Below are positions 40,260 to 49,186 of a stretch of DNA of 49,186 nucleotides, piece after piece. Source of the stretch: Agrococcus sp. Lineage in GTDB: Bacteria; Actinomycetota; Actinomycetes; Actinomycetales; Microbacteriaceae. The notes under the pieces are model-generated. The model searched no databases and was not told where the DNA came from. It saw only the letters and a program-made list of their open reading frames with translations. The stretch is taken from assembly GCA_031178105.1 (NCBI GenBank), contig JAPSJX010000005.1, forward strand, positions 1-49,186, given 5' to 3'. Each line of letters starts with the position of its first letter. Positions within the stretch are counted from its first letter, which is position 1. The translations under genes and the position numbers were made by a program.

Positions 40260-40949
40260 GTGCCCGCCATCTACGACTGCGCCGACCCGATGTCGCTGCT
40301 CGACGGTGTCCGTGCCGCTCGCACCGCCATCGCCGCGGGCCGCTGCATCGTGATGCCGACCGACACGGTGTACGGCATCGCCGCGGACGCGTTCTCGCAC
40401 GCGGCGGTCGCTGGCCTGCTGGCGGCGAAGGGCCGCGATCGCGGATTCCCGCCGCCCGTGCTCGTCGCCGATCGCGCGATGGCGAGCGCGCTCGCGGAGT
40501 CGGTGCCGGCCGAGCTGGAGCCGCTCCTCGACGCCCACTGGCCAGGTCCGCTCACCGTCATCCTGCGCGCGCAGCCGTCGCTCACGTGGGACCTCGGCGA
40601 CACCGGGGGCACCGTCGCGATCCGCGTGCCCGACCACCCGATCGCGATCGGCCTGCTGCGCGAGACCGGCCCGCTCGCCGTCTCGAGCGCGAACCTGCAC
40701 GGGCGGCCCGCGCCGACCGAGGCGGGCCCCGCCGCCGAGATGCTCGGCGAGAGCGTCGCCGTCGTGCTCGACGCGGGCCCGGTCGGCGGCCGCGCAGGGT
40801 CCGTCGGCGGCGATGCAGGCGCCGGCGCGCAGAACGGCTCCACGATCCTCGACGCCTCGACGCCCGGCACGTTCCGAATCGTCCGCCAGGGCGTGCTGCC
40901 GCGGGCCGCCATCGCCGAGGCGCTCGGCACGCTGCTCGCCGACGGGTGA
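40260..40949 (+). CDS. tsaC: L-threonylcarbamoyladenylate synthase (Sua5/YrdC/TsaC family)
   Basis: A 229-residue enzyme making threonylcarbamoyl-AMP from threonine, bicarbonate and ATP for the t6A modification of ANN-reading tRNAs. YrdC-domain landmarks: GRCIVMPTDTVYGIAADAFSHAAVAGLLAAKGRDRGFPPPVLV, HWPGPLTVIL, TVAIRVPDHPIAIGLL and PLAVSSANLHGRPAP. Only the YrdC domain is present; the C-terminal Sua5 domain is missing, as in TsaC. It starts at a GTG. It is followed 4 bases later by the wecA-like gene, the conserved actinobacterial order before the ATP synthase operon. Confidence 0.95.
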   Translation: MPAIYDCADPMSLLDGVRAARTAIAAGRCIVMPTDTVYGIAADAFSHAAVAGLLAAKGRDRGFPPPVLVADRAMASALAESVPAELEPLLDAHWPGPLTVILRAQPSLTWDLGDTGGTVAIRVPDHPIAIGLLRETGPLAVSSANLHGRPAPTEAGPAAEMLGESVAVVLDAGPVGGRAGSVGGDAGAGAQNGSTILDASTPGTFRIVRQGVLPRAAIAEALGTLLADG

Positions 40950-40953
40950 CCCC

Positions 40954-42168
40954 GTGATCTTCCTGGCGGTGGCGGCGGTGGCGGCGGTCATCACGTTCGT
41001 CGCCAGCCGCATCGTGCTGCGGCTCGCGCTGCGCTTCGGCATCCATCCGCCGGTGCGCGACCGCGACGTGCACTCGCGGCCGACGCCGCGGCTCGGCGGT
41101 GTCGCGATGTGCGTGGGCCTGCTGGGCGCGGTCGGGGTCGCGACGCTCATCCCGGCGCTCTCCGGCGTCTTCGCCGAGCCCGTGCGGATCTGGACGCTGC
41201 TCGCGGGCGCGGTCGCCATCTGCGCGATCGGCGTGCTGGACGACCTCTACGACCTCGACTGGATGCTGAAGCTCGGGGCGCAGATCCTGGTCGCCGCGGG
41301 CGTGGCGATCTTCGGCGTGCAGATCGTCAGCCTGCCCATCGGCGGCCTCACGGTGCCCTCGTCGACGATGGCGATCAGCCTCACGGTGCTGCTCATCGTG
41401 CTCGTGATGAACGCCGTCAACTTCATCGACGGCCTCGACGGCCTGGTCGCCGGCACGACCATCATCGGCTCGACCGCGTTCTTCGGCTACATCTTCATCA
41501 TCAGCGAGAACCAGGGCCAGCAGAACGCCTACTTCTCGCTCGCGAGCCTGATCACCGCGATCATCGTCGGCGTGTGCGTCGGCTTCCTGCCCGTCAACTG
41601 GCACCCCGCCCGCATGTTCATGGGCGACGGGGGAGCGCTCATGCTCGGGCTCCTGACCGCCGCGAGCGCGATCGCCGTCACCGGCCAGATCGACCTCGCC
41701 ACGATGGGCGGCCGCAGCCAGATCCTGCCCGCCTTCATCCCGATCCTGCTGCCCCTCGCCATCCTGCTGCTGCCGCTCACCGACTTCGTGCTCGCCGTCG
41801 TCCGACGGCTCGTGAACGGCTCCAGCCCGTTCGCGGCCGACCGCAAGCACCTGCATCACCGGCTGCTCGACATGGGGCACTCGCACTTCGGCGCGGTGCT
41901 CATCTTCTACGCCTGGACCGCCGTCGTGTCGATCGGCTGCCTGATCTTCCTGTTCCAGCCGTGGTGGGTCGTGATCGCTATCATGGTCGCGGGATTCCTC
42001 GTGTGCGCGGTGCTCACGGCCGCACCGGTCACCCGGCGCGTGTGGCGGACGATGCTGCGCGTGCTGCGCGAGCGCCGGGTTGCACGCAGAGGACTCGAGC
42101 CGGCCGACGACGGGCGGGGCAGCCCGATCGACACGCCGACCATCGACACACGAGGAGACCGCCGGTGA
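40954..42168 (+). CDS. wecA: WecA/MraY-family undecaprenyl-phosphate sugar-1-phosphate transferase
   Basis: A 404-residue polytopic enzyme with about eleven helices. Family motifs: RDRDVHSRPTPRLGGVAM, the Asp pair AICAIGVLDDLYDLDWMLKLGAQ, the catalytic MNAVNFIDGLDGLVAG, NWHPARMFMGDGGALMLG and the cytosolic His loop FAADRKHLHHRLLDMGHSH. It transfers a sugar 1-phosphate (GlcNAc-1-P in WecA) to a polyprenyl phosphate, starting cell-wall glycan or teichoic-acid-like polymer synthesis. The GTG at 40954 follows the sua5-type gene after 4 bases. The position before atpI-atpB is typical of actinobacteria. Confidence 0.93.
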   Translation: MIFLAVAAVAAVITFVASRIVLRLALRFGIHPPVRDRDVHSRPTPRLGGVAMCVGLLGAVGVATLIPALSGVFAEPVRIWTLLAGAVAICAIGVLDDLYDLDWMLKLGAQILVAAGVAIFGVQIVSLPIGGLTVPSSTMAISLTVLLIVLVMNAVNFIDGLDGLVAGTTIIGSTAFFGYIFIISENQGQQNAYFSLASLITAIIVGVCVGFLPVNWHPARMFMGDGGALMLGLLTAASAIAVTGQIDLATMGGRSQILPAFIPILLPLAILLLPLTDFVLAVVRRLVNGSSPFAADRKHLHHRLLDMGHSHFGAVLIFYAWTAVVSIGCLIFLFQPWWVVIAIMVAGFLVCAVLTAAPVTRRVWRTMLRVLRERRVARRGLEPADDGRGSPIDTPTIDTRGDRR

Positions 42169-42626
42169 CCACGACCGCGATCATGCAGCGCATCCTGCTC
42201 TGGGGAGGCATCCTGGCAGCAGCGGTGGCCGTCGTCGGCGGGGTGGTCGGATGGCTCCTGGCCGCCGGTGCGGGCGTCGCGTCGGCGCTCGTCGGCACCG
42301 CGCTCGCGATCATCTTCTGCATGCTGACGGCCATCAGCATCCTGCTCGCCTTCAAGGCGTCGCGCGGCGTGATGATCTCCGGCGCCTTCTTCGGCATCGT
42401 GCTCGGCGGATGGCTGCTCAAGTTCGTGCTCTTCATCGTGCTCGTCTTCGTGCTGGGCGACCAGGAGTGGCTGCACCGCGGCGTCGCCTTCGGGTCGCTC
42501 GTCGTGGCCGTGATCGGCTCGCTCGTGATCGACTGCGTCGTCATCGCGACGAGCCGCCAGCCGACCGTCGACAGCGACGCGGACGACGAGACGCAGGGGC
42601 GTCCGGCATCCGGCGCGCGAGCGTGA
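42165..42626 (+). CDS. atpI: AtpI-like small membrane protein
   Basis: A 153-residue protein with four hydrophobic helices (about 10-32, 40-60, 72-95 and 105-125) and a polar C-terminus. It starts at a GTG overlapping the wecA-like stop (GTGA) with GAGGAGA upstream. The sequence itself is weakly conserved (KASRGVMISGAFFGIVLGGWLLKFVLF); the call rests on topology and on position directly before the ATP synthase operon, where AtpI helps assemble the c-ring. A promoter for the atp operon follows its stop. Confidence 0.8.
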   Translation: MTTTAIMQRILLWGGILAAAVAVVGGVVGWLLAAGAGVASALVGTALAIIFCMLTAISILLAFKASRGVMISGAFFGIVLGGWLLKFVLFIVLVFVLGDQEWLHRGVAFGSLVVAVIGSLVIDCVVIATSRQPTVDSDADDETQGRPASGARA

Positions 42627-42640
42627 TCGAGGCGCCCGCG

Positions 42641-42669
42641 GTGACCATCGGGGGTCACCTCTCTGATAG
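42641..42669 (+). promoter_or_regulatory. promoter with inverted repeat before the atp operon
   Basis: GTGACC (42641-42646), 17 bases, GATAGT (42664-42669) make a moderate -35/-10 pair. A perfect inverted repeat GGTGACC-N6-GGTCACC (42640-42659) covers the -35 box and spacer, so a regulator binding there would block polymerase. The leader to atpB would be about 100 bases. Confidence 0.5.
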
Positions 42670-42757
42670 TGTCGAGACCGTTCCCCCCGCCGCGTCGCTC
42701 CTCGTCGAGCGCGTCCGCGCGAGGCGGCACACCGACGTCGAGCCGGCGCCAGGCGCC

Positions 42758-42781
42758 ATGAGGTTGAGGAAGACACGCTGA
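42758..42781 (+). other. 7-codon mini-ORF before atpB
   Basis: ATG AGG TTG AGG AAG ACA CGC TGA encodes MRLRKTR and ends in TGA overlapping a CTG codon in the atpB frame (CTGA). It could couple translation to atpB, but short ORFs arise by chance. Confidence 0.15.
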
Positions 42782-42786
42782 ACGCC

Positions 42787-43617
42787 TTGCTGCCGCTGCT
42801 GGCCACCGCTGGGAACGAGCCCGAGCCGTTCCACCCGCCGACCCTCGCGGACTTCTTCCCGCCGATCTTCCTGCTCCAGGAGCCCACGATGGGCTGGATC
42901 GACGGCGAGGAGCCGATCTTCGGCATCAACCGCATCATCCTGGTGCGCCTCATCGCGGCGGTCGCGCTGATCCTGCTGTTCGTGCTCGGCACGCGCAAGC
43001 TGCGCCTCGTGCCGACGCGCGGCCAGAGCCTCGTCGAGATGGGCCTCGGCTTCGTCCGCGACGGCATCGCCTACGACCTGCTCGGCGAGAAGGACGGGAA
43101 GCGCTTCCTGCCGCTCATCACCACCATCTTCTTCATGGTGCTGGCGATGAACTTCACGTCCGTGATCCCCGGTCTCAACATCGCGGGCACCTCCGTCATC
43201 GGCGTGCCGCTCGTGCTCGCGATCGTGGCGTACGTCGCGTTCATCTACGCCGGCCTCAAGAAGCACCCGGGCGCGTTCCTGAAGAACTCGCTCCTGCCGC
43301 CGGGCGTCCCGTGGCCGCTGTACATCATCGTGCTGCCGCTCGAGTTCATCTCCACCTTCGTGCTGCGCCCGATCACGCTGACGCTCCGACTCATGATGAA
43401 CATGCTCGTCGGTCACCTGATGCTCGTGCTCTTCTTCGCCGCGACCCAGTTCTTCCTGTTCAGCGCCGGGGGCTTCTACACCCTCTTCGGCGTGGGCACG
43501 CTCGCGTTCGGCTTCGCCTTCACGGTGTTCGAGCTGCTGGTGTGCGTCCTGCAGGCCTACGTCTTCGCCATCCTGACCACGATCTACATCCAGCTCGCGC
43601 TGGCTGAAGAGCACTGA
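42787..43617 (+). CDS. atpB: ATP synthase F0 subunit a
   Basis: A 276-residue membrane subunit forming the proton half-channels against the c-ring. The N-terminal FHPPTLADFFPPIFLLQEP is typical of actinobacterial subunit a. The essential Arg is in the helix RPITLTLRLMMNMLVGHLML, and the C-terminal helix is FELLVCVLQAYVFAILTTIYIQLAL. There is no ATG or GTG near the right place: the frame offers TTG at 42787 or CTG at 42778, the latter seven bases from GAGGA. I give the TTG; CTG would add LNA at the front. It is the first structural gene of atpBEFHAGD. Confidence 0.95.
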   Translation: MLPLLATAGNEPEPFHPPTLADFFPPIFLLQEPTMGWIDGEEPIFGINRIILVRLIAAVALILLFVLGTRKLRLVPTRGQSLVEMGLGFVRDGIAYDLLGEKDGKRFLPLITTIFFMVLAMNFTSVIPGLNIAGTSVIGVPLVLAIVAYVAFIYAGLKKHPGAFLKNSLLPPGVPWPLYIIVLPLEFISTFVLRPITLTLRLMMNMLVGHLMLVLFFAATQFFLFSAGGFYTLFGVGTLAFGFAFTVFELLVCVLQAYVFAILTTIYIQLALAEEH

Positions 43618-43642
43618 CCCTCCGTCTTCTTCGGACCTTTAG

Positions 43643-43891
<249 letters not shown>

Positions 43892-43898
43892 GGCACCG

Positions 43899-44447
43899 AT
43901 GCTCATCACTCCTCTCTTCCTCGCGGAAGAAGCGGGGGAGCAGCCCAACCCCCTGCTTCCCGCTCCGTACGACCTCCTCTGGTCGGCGGTCATCTTCGTC
44001 GTCCTCCTGCTGGTCTTCTGGAAGGTCGTCCTCCCGCGCATGCAGGCGCTGCTCGACGAGCGCGCCGCTGCCATCGAGGGCGGCATCAAGAAGGCCGAGG
44101 AGGCTCAGGCAGAGGCCGCAGCCGCGCTCGAGTCGTACAACACGCAGCTCGCTGAGGCGCGTGCCGAGGCCGGTCGCATCAAGGACCAGGCTCGCGCCGA
44201 CGCCGCCAAGATCGAGGCGGACCTCAAGGCCCGCGCGAACGACGAGGCCGAGCGCATCACCGCCCAGGCGCACCAGCGCATCGAGGCGGAGCGCCAGGCG
44301 GCCTTCACGTCGCTGAAGACCGAGGTCGGCACGCTCGCCCTCGATCTCTCGGAGCGCGTGGTCGGCGAGTCGATGGACGACGCGCGGTCCGCCGCGATCG
44401 TCGACCGCTTCCTGGCAGAGCTCGAGCACGACGGGGCGAACCGCTAG
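43899..44447 (+). CDS. atpF: ATP synthase F0 subunit b
   Basis: A 182-residue stator subunit. One membrane helix (about 26-46: YDLLWSAVIFVVLLLVFWKVVLP) is followed by a long charged coiled coil (MQALLDERAAAIEGGIKKAEEAQAEAAAALESYNTQLAEARAEAGRIKDQARADAAKIEADL) and a C-terminal part that binds delta (LALDLSERVVGESMDDARSAAIVDRFLAEL). It is a normal single b subunit, not the b-delta fusion of mycobacteria. It starts 7 bases after atpE, and its TAG shares one base with the GTG of atpH. Confidence 0.97.
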   Translation: MLITPLFLAEEAGEQPNPLLPAPYDLLWSAVIFVVLLLVFWKVVLPRMQALLDERAAAIEGGIKKAEEAQAEAAAALESYNTQLAEARAEAGRIKDQARADAAKIEADLKARANDEAERITAQAHQRIEAERQAAFTSLKTEVGTLALDLSERVVGESMDDARSAAIVDRFLAELEHDGANR

Positions 44448-45232
44448 TGGGCAGCGCGACCAGCCAGGCACGGGATGCGATCGACGAGGCGCTCGTGCGC
44501 CAGCCGCAGGCTGGGCTCGACGACGCGCGGGACCTGTTCCAGGCATCCCGCGCCATCGAGCGCAGCCCGCAGGTGCTCGCAGCGCTCACCGATGCCACCT
44601 CGGCTCCGGATGCGCGGGCGGCCCTGGCCGCGCGCGTGCTCGGGCAGCTCGGTGCTCCGGCGGTCTCGATCGTCGCGCACCTGGCGCGCCAGCGCTGGTC
44701 CGACGCCGCTGACATGCTCACCGCGATCGATGACGCCGGCATCCGCATCGCCGTGCGAGCGGCGGACGGTGCCGACGTCGCGGGCGAGATCGCCTCGTTC
44801 TCGCGCATCGTCTCCTCCGATCCGCAGCTCGAGCTCGCGCTCGGCGGCGTGCTCGGCCGCGCCGACGACAAGGCCGCGCTCCTGCAGCGGCTCATCGGCG
44901 GCCGGGCGAGCGAGGCGACGACCGTGATCCTCGACCACCTCGTGCGCGTGCCGCGCGGCCGCCGCATCGGGCAGCTGCTCCGCGGCGCGGCGACCGAGGT
45001 CGCTGCCGCGGCCGGTCGCTCCATCGCGACGGTCACGTCGGCGCGAGAGCTCCCGACCGCCCAGCTCGACCGGCTCCGCGCCGGGCTCGAGCGCCAGTAC
45101 GGCCGCACGCTGCAGCTGCAGCAGGTCGTCGACCCGGCCGTCCTCGGCGGCCTCCGGGTCGCGATCGGCGACGACGTCATCGACGGCACCGTCCGTTCCA
45201 AGTTCACCGACCTGCGCCTGAAGCTCGGCTAG
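44447..45232 (+). CDS. atpH: ATP synthase F1 subunit delta
   Basis: A 261-residue stator protein, longer than the 180-residue enteric delta, with the helical N-terminal half extended as in other actinobacteria. The conserved C-terminal OSCP/delta signature is recognisable in VTSARELPTAQLDRLRAGLERQYGRTLQLQQVVDPAVLGGLRVAIGDDVIDGTVRSKFTDLRLKL. It starts at a GTG overlapping the atpF stop by one base. It links the b subunits to the top of the alpha3-beta3 hexamer. Confidence 0.96.
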   Translation: MGSATSQARDAIDEALVRQPQAGLDDARDLFQASRAIERSPQVLAALTDATSAPDARAALAARVLGQLGAPAVSIVAHLARQRWSDAADMLTAIDDAGIRIAVRAADGADVAGEIASFSRIVSSDPQLELALGGVLGRADDKAALLQRLIGGRASEATTVILDHLVRVPRGRRIGQLLRGAATEVAAAAGRSIATVTSARELPTAQLDRLRAGLERQYGRTLQLQQVVDPAVLGGLRVAIGDDVIDGTVRSKFTDLRLKLG

Positions 45233-45259
45233 GTCGAAGGCATTCGAAGAGGAAGACAC

Positions 45260-46891
<1,632 letters not shown>

Positions 46892-46914
46892 CGCGAGCTC
46901 GCTGAGGAGGCGAC

Positions 46915-47799
46915 ATGGGAGCCCAGCTCCGGGTCTACACGCAGAAGATCAAGTCTGCACAGACGACCAAGAAGATCACGAAGGCGATGGAGCTCATCGC
47001 TGCATCGCGCATCCAGAAGGCGCTCGCCCGCGTGCACGCGTCGACGCCGTACGCGCGTGCGCTGACGCGCGCCGTCAGCGCGGTGGCCACGTACTCGAAC
47101 GAGGCGCACCCGCTGACGGTCGAGCGGCAGGAGCTCAAGCGCGCGGCGATCGTCGTGCTGACGAGCGACCGCGGCCTCGCCGGCGCGTTCAACTCGCAGA
47201 TCCTGCGCGAGGCGGGCGAGCTGCGGGCGAAGCTCGAGTCTGAGGGCAAGGAGGTCGACCACTACCTGGTCGGCAACAAGGCCGTCGGGTACTTCCGCTT
47301 CCGCAGGCGCACCGCCGTGCGCGAGTGGACGGGGCAGTCCGAGACGCCGACCCCGGAGCTCGCGCAGGAGATCGCCGACGCGGTGATCGAGGCCTACGTC
47401 TCGGAGCGGGTCGACGAGATCCACGTGGTCTACAACCGCTTCGTCAGCATGATGACCCAGGACCCGACCTCCGTGCGGCTGCTGCCGCTCGAGATCGTCG
47501 AGGCCTCTGGCGCTGAGGCGGCCGAGCAGTTCCCGCTGTACGAGTTCGAGCCGGAGCCCGCGGGCGTGCTCGACGCACTGCTGCCGGTCTACGTCGAGAG
47601 CCGCATCTTCAACGCACTCCTGCAGTCGGCCGCTGCGAAGCAGGCGGCCACGCAGAAGGCGATGAAGTCGGCCTCCGACAACGCCGACAAGCTCATCACC
47701 GACTACACCCGCCTGCGCAACAACGCGCGCCAGGCCGAGATCACGACGCAGATCTCCGAGATCGTGGGCGGCGCGGACGCCCTCGCCTCGGCGAAGTAG
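46915..47799 (+). CDS. atpG: ATP synthase F1 subunit gamma
   Basis: A 294-residue central-shaft subunit. The N-terminal helix is [33 protein letters not shown]; the Rossmann-like middle includes [21 protein letters not shown]; the C-terminal helix ends with the conserved [62 protein letters not shown]. Length is normal for actinobacteria. GAGGAGG precedes the ATG at a normal distance. Confidence 0.98.
   Translation: MGAQLRVYTQKIKSAQTTKKITKAMELIAASRIQKALARVHASTPYARALTRAVSAVATYSNEAHPLTVERQELKRAAIVVLTSDRGLAGAFNSQILREAGELRAKLESEGKEVDHYLVGNKAVGYFRFRRRTAVREWTGQSETPTPELAQEIADAVIEAYVSERVDEIHVVYNRFVSMMTQDPTSVRLLPLEIVEASGAEAAEQFPLYEFEPEPAGVLDALLPVYVESRIFNALLQSAAAKQAATQKAMKSASDNADKLITDYTRLRNNARQAEITTQISEIVGGADALASAK

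Positions 47800-49186
<1,387 letters not shown>

Overview
The window is about 49 kb of very GC-rich DNA (roughly 72 percent by eye) with dense, short-spaced genes. Gene content and order (lysA-hom-thrC-thrB-rho-prfA, then prmC-sua5-wecA-atpI-atpBEFHAGD), a GTP-type PEP carboxykinase, a RamB/ScfR-like regulator, a Rho with a very long acidic/basic N-terminal extension and many apparently leaderless starts all point to an actinobacterium. A member of the Microbacteriaceae (Agrococcus-like) is my best guess, inferred from general resemblance and not from a search. Nothing looks like a phage, plasmid or insertion sequence. There is one tRNA, no rRNA and no CRISPR array.

Layout, left to right. 1-4158: a secreted TPM-domain protein with coiled coil and Gly-rich tail (cut by the left edge), an ECF-type sigma factor with an overlapping membrane partner gene, and a PaiB-like flavin protein. 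4180-10294: a DUF6270 protein, pckG and a divergent RamB-like regulator, a low-molecular-weight phosphatase homologue whose catalytic residues are gone, an AraC regulator and a VOC protein. 10299-12650: an SGNH esterase, then a copper pair (copZ, csoR) with a textbook CsoR-type operator, and a TetR regulator. 12806-21464: tRNA-Arg(CCG), a prepilin peptidase, a TetR regulator and a complete small Tad/Flp pilus operon (flp, tadE, a TadG-like gene, cpaB, cpaE/tadZ, tadA, tadB, tadC) with a strong hairpin directly after flp. 21501-27216: transglutaminase-like protein, lipoprotein, argS, a receiver-flavoprotein fusion and a 3-methyladenine glycosylase. 27430-35492: the lysine/threonine operon, rho and prfA. 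35493-39156: an accessory block between prfA and prmC with a kinase-like fragment, a CMD-family protein, a SdpI-like protein, a guanidine-III riboswitch driving two SMR exporter subunits, and cysK-cysE. 39264-49186: prmC, sua5, wecA-like, atpI-like and the ATP synthase operon up to atpD, cut by the right edge.

The functional units are the aspartate-family amino-acid operon, cysteine synthesis (cysE makes O-acetylserine for cysK), guanidinium export under riboswitch control, copper sensing and buffering, Tad pilus biogenesis and F-type ATP synthase. The most interesting non-coding signals are the guanidine-III riboswitch, a dispersed 63-bp palindrome present three times just 3' of genes, a separate triple 20-bp repeat at 22301-22388, the post-flp hairpin, and a recurrent TANNNT-N(6-8)-start-codon signature that marks probable leaderless transcripts. 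I did not find a clearly undescribed multi-gene defence or biosynthetic system; the best candidates for new biology are the palindrome family, the dead-phosphatase protein and the regulatory layout of the Tad and ATP synthase operons.
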